From Scenedesmus sp. ARA3 (taxonomy: Eukaryota > Chlorophyta > Chlorophyceae > Sphaeropleales > Scenedesmaceae): a stretch of DNA of 64,000 bases. The notes below the pieces were generated by a model that ran no database searches, was not told the origin of the DNA, and was given only the letters and a program-made list of their open reading frames with translations. A program made the position numbers and the translations under genes. Of the stretch, positions 11,901-22,370 are shown one piece after another; the first letter of the stretch is position 1, and every line of letters starts with the position of its first letter. The DNA is taken from contig RWJK01000191.1 in the NCBI GenBank assembly GCA_004335835.1, forward strand, positions 1-64,000, in the 5' to 3' direction.

Positions 11901-14900
11901 TTTGGCGTAGTGTATCGAGCCACCTGGCGTGGTGTTCCGGCTGCGGTGAAGGTGCTGCAGCTGCCTGCTGCTGCTGGCGGCAGCCTGGGGGTGGGGGTGG
12001 GGTCAGGGGAGGGGCGGGCAGCAGGGCGGCGTGAGCAGATGGCTGTGATGGAGACGGCGCTGGGCGCCAGCATCCACCACCCCAACATTGTGCAGGTGGG
12101 TGGCGGGAATGTTTGAGAGATGATAGTGGTAGTTGCATGTGGGTCCTGGCACCCGGTCTTTTGAGACAGGATAGCTACATGTGGGTCCTGGCGCAATCTT
12201 AGGTTCTGCTACAGCTGCATTGTGAGCTGCGTGCTGCTTGCAGCAGTGGTGCTGATATTGCTGCTGGTAGTGCTGCGTATGTTGCATCAGCTGCTGCTCT
12301 CTCCACTCAGGATGCATCAGGCGACACTGCACCTTGACAACACCCGACATACTGCTGTACTCAACCCGTGGCTGCACCTGCGACTGCTGCCCCTGCAGGT
12401 GTACTCCTACATGCTGCGTCTGCTCAGTGTGCATCAGACAACACAGTACCTCGACAACCTGCTGCACCCAACTAACCATCACTATTGTGCCCGTGCAGGT
12501 GTACTCCTACATGCTGCCATCTTGCCACACTGCGCCTCAACAACACCCCACACCTGCTGCACCCATGGTGGTTGTCCACTCACCCACCCGCTCAACTTGC
12601 CCACCCTTTGCAGGTGTACTCCTACATGCTGCGCCCGCTGGGCCACTTCATGGCTGATCAGGGCTCAGGGGACAGCAGCGGCGCAGGCCACGGCGGCGAG
12701 CGCGCCTCAGGCGGCGGCAGCAGCAGACAGCGCGCGTCTGTTACAGGATACGAGCTGCACCTGGTCATGGAGTACTGCCCCATGGTGCGTGGCGAATGTC
12801 ACAAACGTGCTCTACTGTGTGTGATAGTACCGTGTGCGGGTTACAGCAGCAGGTGGTGTGGTACGAGCTGCACCTGGTCATGGAGTACTGCCCCATGGTG
12901 CGTGGCGGTTTCTTGTGTTTTGCTTTGTTGTGGGTGGCTTCATGCTGTGTAAGCATGTGTCTGATGCCGTTTCCTCTTGCAGCACCTTCTCAGACTGTTC
13001 CTGCAAGCAGCGTGCAAGGCTTACTAAGCAACTGCGGCTTCCTTTAGAATGCGCTGCGTGCCGCTCCTGCCTCAACGTGTGTGCGATTGCCCGCCCTGCC
13101 TGGCGCAGGGCTCGCTGCGCGCCGCGCTGGATTCGCAGCTGCATGCCTGCGTGCCTCCCTGTTTACTTGCCTGCACACCTGCGTGCCATGCCATGCACCC
13201 CCGCCCACCGACCCACCCGCCTCCCCACCCTGCCGTCCGCAGGGCTCGCTGCGTGCCGCGCTGGAGTCGCGGCTGCTGGCCGATCCTGGCAGCGGCCGGC
13301 CGCACTACGCCAGCGTGCTGGGGCTGGCGCTGGGCGTGGCAAGAGCCATGCACCACCTGCACTCCGAGGGAGTGCTGCACGGAGACCTCAAGGTGGGTGT
13401 GACCTGTGTGCTGTGTACTGCTGTGTACTGTGTTGTGTTGTGTCATGTCGGCGCGTGCGTTGCGGTTGTGCTGTAGATGCAGTGTGTGAAGTCAAGGCTC
13501 AGTTTGAGCTGCTGCAGGCGCTGATGCTCGTGCCAGCTGCTCATGAAGAACAGAGCCCCGGCATTCGCTGAAGCTGACTAATGTGGAGCCTGGGCAATGA
13601 ACAACGCCTCCGCTGCTGCTGCCTCCTGCAGGCTGACAATGTGCTGCTCAAGCTGGAGCTGTCAGGCAGCAGCCCAGCAGGCACAGCAGCACGCACCTGG
13701 CGCCCCGCCGGCAGCAGCAGCAGCAGCAGCGCTGCCCTGGGTGGCCCTGGCGGGATGGCGCCTTGTGACCAGCTTGTGGCTAAGGTTGCAGACCTTGGGC
13801 TGGCGTGTGTGCTGGAAGAGCAGGACACACACATCTCCGGGGTGCACAGGGTGCGTGCAGTGCCTGCAGCAGCTCGCCAGCAGCACTGCTAGGAAGTTCC
13901 TGCAAGCTGGCATGCGGCTGTACACAGCATGTGGCAGGTTCCTAGGTTGCTTGGCAGGGTGCTGCCAGCTGCTGCGGCTAGCGTGCATGGTGTAGCCGGC
14001 ATGCGTAGTGCTGTGTGTGAGCGCTGTGATATGCAGCCGCTGTGTTGGACTAGTAAGCAGCAGCCAGGCTAGGCCTGTATGGGCAGCAACGTGCAGCTGT
14101 CAGCAGTCAGCAGGGCTCATCATCTGCTGTGTTTGCTGTCACTGTGTGAGAGGACAAGGCGCTGATATGTGTGTCCTGTGCTGCTGCTGCTGCAGGGCAC
14201 GCTGAGCCACATGAGCCCTGAGGTGAGGCCAGCCAGCATGCCTGCTTGCAGGACACTTGTATTGCTTGCCTGCTTGCAGGACACTTGTATTGCATGCCTG
14301 CTTGCAGGACACTTGTATTGCATGCCTGCTTGCAGGACACTTGTACTGCATGCCTGCTTGCAGGACACTTGTATTGCATGCCTGCTTGCAGGACACTTGT
14401 ACTGCATGCCTGCTTGCAGGACACTTGTACTGCATGCTGCTTGCAGGACACCTACACCTTACAGCCCGTAGCAGCAAAGGTTCTTGCCATGCTTGCCATG
14501 CTGGAGTTTGGTTATTTCCCCGACAACAGCAATAGGAAACATTGACTGTCCTTGCAAGCATGCGTCACCGCCTTGGCTGGCTTGTGCTGCCTCAAGAGCC
14601 GATGCGATTGACGATAGAGAGGGGCGCCTTTGTCCTTGACAGCTGCAAAGCTGCCTGACGCGTATAAATCTTCCTGCAGCTTTGTGAGTTACAGACCTTG
14701 AAGCTGCTGACCACGCTGCTGTGCTGCCCTTGCAATGCTGCCTGCAGCTGCTGCTGCACGGCCGCGCCAGCCGCGCCTCGGACGTGTACGCCATGGGCTG
14801 CCTGCTGTACCACATGGCCACGGGGCGCCGCGTGTTCGCGGGTGAGCGGGCGGGCGTTTTGGCGTGTTGTACATTCAGTTACGAATGTGCCTTGCGCCGC

Positions 14901-16345
14901 AGCCTGCGCTGGCATCAGCTCATGCGGCGCAGCAGCTGTGCATGCTGGTTCTGCAGCACTGGCAGGCAGCGGCAAAGTTGACACTACGTCTGTACCACAT
15001 GTGTGTAGCCCAGCAGGTAGGCCTGCCCAGCCTGATCTGCCGTGCATTCGGTGCAAACCGAATTGAACCGTGCATCTTTGAGAGCCGCAGCAGCCTGTGC
15101 CGCCGGCTTTGGTCCATGCCATACACACTTTGGTGCTACGTTGCTTGCCACATGCGGCTCAATCTGCGTTGCCTGGATATACTGCTGCTGCTGCTGCTGC
15201 TGCTTAGATGTGCCGAAGGCACTGCTCGGGGCGGCAGTGGTCAGGGACGGCCTGCGCCCAGCATGGCCCAGCAACAGCAGCAGCAGCAGCAGCAGCAGCG
15301 AGGCTGCTGCGGCTGGCACTAGCAGCGCTTCTGCTGCCCAGCAGCAGCAGCAGCAGCTGTTTGGCAACATGGCGGCAAAGCTGGCCCCACCGCTTGAATA
15401 CAGGCGGCTTGCAGAGGCGTGCTGGCAGCATGAGCCGCAGGACAGGTGAGTCACTGCCAGGGTTGAAGGCGGTGCAAGCTGCGTCATGAATGCTGGTCGG
15501 TATTGTTGCTACCGCCACACGCCAGCTGTGTGCTGGCATCCTGCAAGCGTTGGCAGGCGCCTATTGCAGCCGCAATGCTGCAACGCCCAATGCACACCAA
15601 AAAGCGTCAGCAGCAGTGGATATGTCTGAACAGCCTTGAGCAAGCATCTGCCCATGATGATATGTTGTGCATTGTGCTGATGCACAGCAACACAAACACG
15701 GCATCCCTCCTTTCCGCGTGCCCCTGCAGGCCCTCCTTTGTCGAGGTGACTGCCACACTCGAGCAGCTGCTGGCGCAGGAGCAGCAGCGACAGGCAGCAG
15801 CAGCAGCGCAGGCCCGGCAGCAGCAGCAGCAGCAGCTTGTTAGCCCTGCCGGCCGCAGCGCAGCAGGCAGGCGCACCAGCAGCAGCAGCACCTTCCACAC
15901 ACTGGCAGAGATTGCAGAGGAGGAGGTGGTACCTGCCTCTCCTGCTGCTGCTGCTGCTGCCGCGCCTCGGCGTGTGCTTGGGATCACAGCCCCTGCCCGC
16001 CGCGCAGCAGCAGTGGCTGCAGTGGCAGCAGTGCTTGGCGTGGACCCCACACCACCCAAGCCTCCTGCTGCTGCTGCTGCTGCTGCAGCTACTGGGCTCG
16101 GGAGCCGCGGTGATGGTGCTGGTGCTGCTGGCGGCGGCAATGGTAGCGCTGCAGCTGCTGCGCTGACGCGCGCTGGTCCTGCTGCAGACGCAGCCGATGT
16201 GCCTCCTGGTGGTGAGCGAGACGCTGGCGATGCGGCTGCTGGGCGCACCGCTGCTGCTGCGGTTGGCGGCGTTGGGGGCACGCAGCGTGGCGGCAGGGCC
16301 GGCTCGCCCTTCCAGCAGCTCAAGGACGAGCCCTGGGAGGCTTGA
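5934..16345 (+). CDS. Receptor-like TKL-type protein kinase, single-pass membrane protein
   Basis: Exons: 5934-6192, 6543-6644, 6910-7789, 8154-8231, 8562-8646, 8904-9130, 9453-10067, 10265-12095, 12614-12784, 13243-13392, 13632-13850, 14196-14222 (27 nt), 14748-14841, 15208-15445, 15730-16345. All phases join, giving 1863 residues. Order: signal peptide (1-27), large extracellular region with many NxS/T sites, a transmembrane helix at about 904-928 followed by basic residues, a Ser/Ala/Gln-rich juxtamembrane region, and the kinase at about 1285-1675. Kinase motifs are GSGSFGVVYRA, AAVKVL, HPNIV, HGDLKADNVLL, DLG, SHMSPE and DVYAMG. HRD is HGD and DFG is DLG, so it is a non-RD type that keeps Lys, both Asp and Asn and is probably active. 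The tail is Ala/Gln-rich. The ligand is unknown. Exon 2 is the least certain, and an alternative acceptor at 6325 exists. Introns hold several exon-edge copies. Confidence 0.85.
8213..8392 (+). repeat. Copies of the exon 4 donor edge in a kinase intron
   Basis: The end of exon 4 (CTTGGTCTTCTGG, then the GTGGGTGC donor) with about 50 bp of intron, including GCAGAGCAGCAGCAGC, recurs at about 8302-8360. A shorter third copy (CCTTGACAGCCTGGTGTGCTG) lies at about 8377-8398. Only the first copy is in phase with the next exon. Confidence 0.75.
9278..9470 (+). repeat. Duplicated acceptor region of kinase exon 7
   Basis: A segment of about 50 bp containing GCGGTGTGCCTCTGCATCTG, a CTG run, the acceptor CAACCAG and the first exon bases occurs at about 9278-9326. 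It occurs again, with a longer CTG run, at 9401-9461. The second copy is the acceptor that keeps frame. Confidence 0.7.
12280..12633 (+). repeat. Triple tandem copy of the exon 9 acceptor junction
   Basis: Three imperfect units of about 105-115 bp each end in TGCAG followed by the exon bases GTGTACTCCTACATGCTG, at 12391-12417, 12491-12517 and 12606-12633. Unit bodies share a GCATCAG...CACTGCACC...CAACACC pattern. Only the third copy opens into the full kinase exon (VYSYMLRPLGHF). Confidence 0.85.
12748..12910 (+). repeat. Duplicated donor edge of kinase exon 9
   Basis: The last ~35 bases of the exon, encoding ELHLVMEYCPM, plus the donor GTGCGTGGCG occur at about 12750-12794. They recur almost unchanged at 12866-12908. 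Both copies are preceded by TTACAG, so the second could act as a separate small exon. Confidence 0.8.
13105..13266 (+). repeat. Duplicated acceptor edge of kinase exon 10
   Basis: CGCAGGGCTCGCTGCG(C/T)GCCGCGCTGGA occurs at about 13106-13132 and again at 13239-13266. The first copy soon diverges; the second is the start of the exon encoding GSLRAALESRLLAD. Confidence 0.8.
14235..14455 (+). repeat. 28-bp minisatellite built on a splice-acceptor-like unit
   Basis: About eight near-identical units of 28 bp (CCTGCTTGCAGGACACTTGT, then ATTGCATG) fill the intron between the 27-nt exon 12 and exon 13. Every unit carries a perfect 3' splice-site sequence, CTTGCAG. Units differ mainly at one T/C position. 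Confidence 0.9.
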
Positions 16346-16640
16346 TGCCGCTGTGGCATGCTGCAAGCTGGCTGGCTGGCTGGCTAGCTGCTACTTGGCA
16401 GTTTGATGCTGCAAGCTGGCTGGCTGGCTGGCTAGCTGCTACTTGGCAGGCTTGATGCCTACAAGCTGGCTGGCTGGCTGGTACTTGGGAGGTACATGCT
16501 GCAAGCTGGCTGGCTGGCAGGCACTTGGAGACCTGACGCTGCAAGCAGCTGCTGTCACTTGGCAGGAGGCTTGATGCCTGCAAGCTGGCTGGCTGGCATT
16601 TGGAGGGCTTGATGCTGCAATTGCAAGCTGGCTGGCTCTG
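16330..16640 (+). repeat. Minisatellite at the kinase stop codon and 3' UTR
   Basis: Units of about 40-55 bp contain GGCTTGATGC, GCAAGCTGGCTGGCTGG and GCTGCTACTTGGCAG, repeated about six or seven times with varying numbers of GGCT quartets. The kinase stop codon TGA lies in the GGCTTGATGC part of the first unit. Confidence 0.85.
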
Positions 16641-19600
16641 TTGTACTGCTTGTACTGCTTGTTCTGCGGGTACTGCAGTGCTCTGTACTTGCAAGGGTTA
16701 TTGATGACACCAGAGAGCTGGCCTGCTAGCCGGCTGGCGCTTTTGTGCTTGTACTGCAGACAGTGCATTTGCAGGGTTTGTTGGTGGCAGTAGTGTGCTG
16801 TGATGGGGTGTGTGTCGGGACATAGCAGAGTCAACACTTGCGGCACTGAGATCACTGGGCAATTGCAGTGGGCAATTGCAGTGGAGGCCAGTGCTTGTGT
16901 ATAGCACTGTACAGGATGTGCGACGTGTCTGCTGCGTCTGCGTTCCTTACCGCTTTTCCTGAGGGTTCTGCAGCTTCACAAGAGATGTCTATGCCTCCTT
17001 TAGTTGGCTTGTGGCTTTCTGCACAACATGTGGGGCTGGCTCAGCTGTTGTTTTTCACAACCAGGAATTGACCAGTACAAGGACAGCAAGACTGTGGATT
17101 ATTGTTGGGTGGCTGCCAACTTTTCCTGTGCATGCCTTCAGTGCCACTGTACTAGGGCTTCCAGAACGGAACACGGCTGAACAGCAGTGCTTGCAGCAGG
17201 TGCTTGCAAATCGTACCGTACGTTGCTGCACACCTGTTGTGTCAGCTGTCTTTGGCAGCGCACTCATGCTGCTGCCACTGGCGGAGTTCATGGTACACTA
17301 CTTAGTACCCGATTGCTGACTAACACATGGCCGAGCTCTTGATGTGTCTTTTGGGGGCTCACATTTGATGCTTCAAGGGTTGGGCATACGGGTGGTGGCA
17401 GTGGCAAGTTCAACCCAAGTTGGGACCCCAAATCGGCGGTGTGGTAATGTATGTATGCTGCGGCGCTGCTGCATGTGTACGCATGAACTGCGCGGTATGT
17501 CTTTCAGGTTCCATCAAAACGGTGTGCGAGAAGCGCTGATTGCAGCAGCTTGCTGCCTGGCCTTTTTTGAGCGGTGTGGGGCGGCTCAGGCTGCATGCAA
17601 CTGCTGGTGGCCAAGTCCTGTCTTCATGTTGCGTGATGCGTCCCCCGTCTGTGCTACGTTGTGTGCTCCTGTAAGGCTCCTGACGTGCTGTGCTCGCACG
17701 ATTTCCCCACCTCGTTTGCTGGTGCATATCCAGTAGCAGCTGACGCAATGCGGCTGTCTGCCCTCAAGCGCTGTGAATTTCCACTAGACTTGTTGGCACT
17801 TGTCAGCTTGTTGCCGCAGCACTGCCTGCCTACCTTGGCCACTTGCTGCACGTTGGGCAACGGCCCGCCTTTCCAATACATGTGACAGCATGTGCGTCCT
17901 GCTTGCATCGCGCTCATTGCATCAACATTTTGTGCATTAACCCAGGGTGGAAGTGGTTGTAATTGAGGGTCCCGTCACTGCAGTGCGGCACTCTCCCCTG
18001 CCTGTGACGTTTGTGAGTTTTTCAACTCCGTGCAGTGCGTCATTGCGGCCTTATGCAAACTTCTTTTGCTGGCTATGCGTGCGTGCTGGCTGCGCTGCTG
18101 TTGCCGCCGCTTCTGCAACGCCATGCTCAGCTTGTGTGGCAGTGTGCTGATGATGATTATTGCATGGCTATGCATCCGGTCATCAGGATGCGGCAGCTGC
18201 CAAGTGGGCAGCTTGGCAATAGCAACAGCCACCCGCTGCTGCCTCTGCAGTTGGGGCGTGTTGACGGGGAGGTGGTCATCAGCGCAGCAGGCTGTGCTCG
18301 CCAGCAAACATTTCAGCTGTCAGCACTGTACAATTGCAGGTTTTGGTGAACTGCGTATTAGGCGGCCACGCCCTCGGCACTAGGCGGGCGTGCACCTTGC
18401 ACGCCGCTGTTACTGCTGTGGCCCGTCATGCAAAGATAGACACCCGGCAGAAGTTACTGCGGCGCAGGAAGCTCGCGGGAAGTTACTGCGGCGCTTGCCG
18501 CGTGTGCATTGCAGCAGCGAGGCCAGCAGCCTGACTCACTGCTGCTGGCCTAGGGCGCGCTCACCCACTTCTTTTATGCGTGCCAAGTTTGTGTGTCGAC
18601 ACTGCAGGAGGCTCCAGCATTGCCGGCAGGACACTGCACGTGTGTTGTTCCAAATGGGCCAAACTATGCAACGAGTCGAGTCTGCGTCTCAGACTGCCTG
18701 CATTGCCCATTGGCGCAGGCTCTGTGTGTTGTTGGTTTCTTGCTTGTGGCAAGTGGCTGCAGACGTGGTGCGTGGAGAGGCAGGAGTAGCAGCTGCTGCT
18801 TGCAGGGACTGTTCCTGCAACAAGTGTGGCGCAAATCTTAGCCTTTTAGGCAGGGTGCAGCAGCCACAGTGCTGGGCTCACTGTCAGCAGGGTGCTGCTT
18901 ACTCTGCATTGTCGTGCCAGCTGCTGCTGCTGCTGCCAGCCAGTGGTGCCTCCTCTGCCTGGCGAATATGCATTCTTGTGGCTGGGCATCTTGTTGGCAT
19001 CTTGCCGTGCATGTCAAGCAGGTGAAGCTGACGTGTCGCACCGCATGTGACAATCGCAGCTCTGCAGGCCTGTTGTTGACAGCGGACTGACAATCAGGAG
19101 GAGCGGTGAGGCTCACTCTCCTGTTGTTTAGGCAGATCTGTTGCGTATGATCTAGCGCGGGGTTGCGCACATGGGCATGCTGTGAGGTGATTCGATGGAC
19201 TCGGCCAGCTTCAATTGCAGTCCTGGTCAACGCCTGTGGGCTGACAGCTGGCATCCTCACATGTGAAACGGCCTCAGCTGAACTGGCACCTGCAGGTGTT
19301 GCGGTGCGTTGTCACATGCATATTGTACTGCCTGCAGGCAGCTGCAAATGCATTTGCATGCAGGACTGCCAGTCCTGCCAGTGGCAGTGCCACAGGCGCC
19401 GGACATCAGGATGACTGTGGATGTCGAAGCTCGTTCGCGGATCTTTTTGGTCGGGTTCAGCAGTTGGTGTGCTGTCACACCAAATGCTGTCTTGGTGCAG
19501 TCATTGTTAACTTTATCATTCCAGTGTCCGGACGCCGCGTACATGGCATCAGCCGCACTGTGGCAGGCCATCCAGCTGTGACAGGCCATCCAGCACTTGT

Positions 19601-20106
19601 GAAGGCCATGTACCACGCGCTGCGTGTGAAAGAGCATGTTCAGTCGCCCATATCACTCGCTGTTCTTGATGTTGGATTTACATCCCTGTCTGGGCAACTG
19701 TACAGCAGGATTATGCCAGCAAGCAGAAGTCCTGAGCTTCAGGCTGCATCTGCTGTAGTACCTTGAGCACTTACGGCTGGTTTCGCGTGCAATTACCATA
19801 CCACTGTTCCATGTGGGAGACCTGCGCTCCGAAAGTGGTGCACAAGCATCCAGCTTGCGTTGCCAGGACGCAGTGAGCCCGCTAGGGCTTGGCAACAGAA
19901 CAGGTGTGCTTGCGTGTCCAAGTAGAAGTGGACACCACGCTGAGCTATTGCATTTGCAGTTTGCAAAGTAGAGAATTTTCCTGCTTGTCGATTGCTGTGT
20001 TAATGGAGCCAGCATCTGGCTGACGCAAACACTGGTCCCAGAGCCAAAGATCTTATTGAAGGCCACCTAGTTGCCCTCGTTTTCACACATTTCAGCCGGA
20101 TTAAAC
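16641..20106. other. 3.4 kb without a confident gene
   Basis: No frame on either strand can be chained into an exon set that I trust. Plus-strand fragments include short Cys-rich stretches at about 18805-18840 (CRDCSCNKCGANL) and 19330-19395 (CKCICMQDCQSCQ). Short uncharged segments such as VEVVVIEGPVTAVRH occur near 17947. These could be exons of a Cys-rich surface protein or relics of one. TGTAA motifs at about 17669 and 17955 might end the kinase transcript. GAAGTTACTGCGGCG is directly repeated near 18450-18495. Confidence 0.35.
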
Positions 20107-21611
20107 ATGCTTGTTTTCAGCAGAGGAAGTCGGGCTCCATCGCGCGGGCTTGAGCACGAGAGCACCAGACAGCATGACCTGCCACTGGTTGTGCTTCGCT
20201 CGATCTTCGCGTACAGCAGCCCCCAGCAATGGCCAGTGCTGCGCCAGGTCTCAAAGCAGCTCGCCGAAGTGGGCAGGGAGTTCATCTGCTCCATCACTGT
20301 CAGATCATGGGCCAGGCAGCAGCTGCCAGCTCCAGCACTGCTGCATGTGCTGCGGCAGCGCATCACGCAGCTGCGCGTAGTTGGCAAGCCAGACTGGTGC
20401 AAGATGCAGTCCCTGCTGTCCTGCAAGAGCAAGCACACTGGCCCACGGAGGGGCATGCCGCAGCTGCGCCACCTCATCCTGCAAGAGCCCGGCCTGCCCC
20501 TGGCCCTGCCCTCAAGCTGTGCAGCTCTCCTGCAAGGCATCAACCGCCTGGACATCTCATGCCCAGGAGCACTCTTTCTTCCACGCTTTGCCAAGCTGAC
20601 ACAGCTGCGAGCAGTGAGCTTTGCATGCTCGGTCAGCCTGGCGCAGCTGGCACAGTTTGCCCCAAACCTAGAGCAGCTCTGGGCAAGCTCGCTGGACTGC
20701 AGCTCAGGCAGTAGCAGCAGTAGCAGCAGCAGCAACAGCAGCACAAGCGCAGCGTCAGCAGCAGCAGTTGCTGTGCTGCCTCGCCTGACACACCTGGGCT
20801 GCAACCGCCTTAGTGGCGTGCACCTCAGCACAGCTGCAGCAACCAACGCCAACCAGGCTGCTGCCTCAGCTACAGCCAGGCCCGGCAACAGCCCACCAGC
20901 AGCAGCAGCGGCAGCAGCAGCAGCAGCGGCCTCTGCAGCAGGCATGCAATGCCGCTTCCCCAGCCTGCGGGTGCTGACCTGCCTGCCATCAATAGCAGTG
21001 CCCTGCACCGGCAGCACACCAGCCCAGGTAGCCAGCAGCAGCAACAGCAGCAGCAGCAACAGGCGCAGCTTTGAGCCGTGCATATTCCAGCCTGCTGCCC
21101 TGGGGCCGTGTCCTGGACTACAAGTGCTGCGCATCAGCGGCAACATGGGCTATGCTTCGGCGGCAGCAGCACTGCAGCAGCTGCTGGCCAGCCCAGTGGA
21201 GCTTGATCAGCTTACACGGCTATCCCTGCATTCCAGCAGCAGGTGTGTATCAGCCTTTACATGCATCAATGCACTGTCGCAGCTGCAGCAGCTGCAGCAC
21301 GTGACAGTCACCGGCAGCTGCAGCAGGCCTGGCAGAGCCGCTCTGCTGATCGAGCAGCTGGCGCTGCTGCCGCAGCTGCAGTGTGTGGCGCTGCCTGCAG
21401 AGCTGCTGTGCAGGCAATGCAGCACCTCAGGCAACAGCAGCGCTGTGCAGCATGCTCTGGACAGGCTAGTGATGCAGAGCAGTAGCCTGACTCGGCTGGT
21501 GTTCTTGCCTGGAACAGCAGGGCGTGTGCAGCCACAGCAGCGGCAGCACAGCAACAAGGCTGTTGGTCGCAGCTGTGATGGCAGCGGCAGCAGTGGTGGT
21601 AGCGCCGGCGA

Positions 21612-21651
<40 letters not shown>

Positions 21652-22200
21652 GCCAGCACTGCTAATGAGAAGCACGACAGATCAACGAGCATTGGTAGCA
21701 CTACCAATGCAAGCTGTACTGGGCACGTCAGCCGCGGCTGCTGTCCGAACAGCAGCAGCAGTAGCAGCAGCACGGGCGGCAGCAGCACGGCCCGCACAGC
21801 ATGCCAACACCCACGCCAGGTCAACGAGGCAGCAGCCGTGCTGCACAGCGCCTGGATGGCTGCAGCTGTCTTTGCAGGGCTGTCCCTGGCAGCCCCTGCG
21901 GCAGTTCCTGCAGCTGCATCAGCTGCAGGACCACTAGCAGTGACAGCGGAAGGATCCTGCACGCTGAGCAGCATGAGGTGGCGCTGGCAGCAACAGCAGC
22001 AGCAGGCACGGCAGCAGGAGCAGCAGCAGCGGATGCAGCGGCTGCAGCAGCTGCGGGTTGATGTGGCTGGAGTGCCTGGTGGTGGCAGCGGGGCCGCCGG
22101 TGGTGCGTGTGGCAGCGGCAGCGTAGGTGCAGGTAGTTTGGAGGTGTTAAATGAGGCAGGCATGTGGGGGGTGTACGGCCCTGCAGGGCAGCAGTGGTAG
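20107..22200 (+). CDS. F-box / leucine-rich-repeat-like protein, intronless
   Basis: A single exon of 697 residues in an intron-rich neighbourhood. The start is the first ATG after an in-frame stop at 20068. Residues about 22-60 (HDLPLVVLRSIFAYSS, then WPVLRQVSKQLAEVG) match the F-box pattern, which binds Skp1 in SCF ubiquitin ligases (family knowledge). Leucine-rich segments follow irregularly, for example MPQLRHLILQEPG, NLEQLWASS, FPSLRVLTCLPS, GLQVLRISGN and LDQLTRLSLHSSS, consistent with degenerate LRRs for substrate binding. They are split by long Ser or Ala tracts encoded by CAG-type triplets. The C terminus is Gln- then Gly-rich. The substrate is unknown. The lack of introns suggests a retrocopy or a recently expanded family, which is inference. 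Confidence 0.75.
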
Positions 22201-22365
22201 TGAGCGAGGGTTTGGTATGTTTGAAAGCTTTGCATGTTGGCAGCCTTGGTGGTGTGTTGCCAGCGGCCGAGCCCTGGTAGTGCTTGAATTACATCTGGCT
22301 CGTACGAGTTGGGACTTCTGCGCCAGTGTTCCTAGTTGTGCAGGATTTGCAGAGTTGTGCTTGTT

Positions 22366-22370
22366 TGTAA
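22366..22370 (+). terminator. TGTAA polyadenylation signal of the F-box gene
   Basis: TGTAA lies 166 nt past the stop codon, at a spacing like that of the other genes here. Confidence 0.5.

Noticed and set aside
14235..14455. CRISPR-like array of 28-bp repeats
   Set aside because: The units are head-to-tail with no unique spacers, and they lie in the intron of a eukaryotic kinase gene. It is a minisatellite.
20067..21146. Long antisense frame opposite the F-box gene (359 codons)
   Set aside because: Its poly-Leu and poly-Ala tracts are the mirror of CAG repeats in the coding strand, and the sense frame has F-box and LRR motifs.
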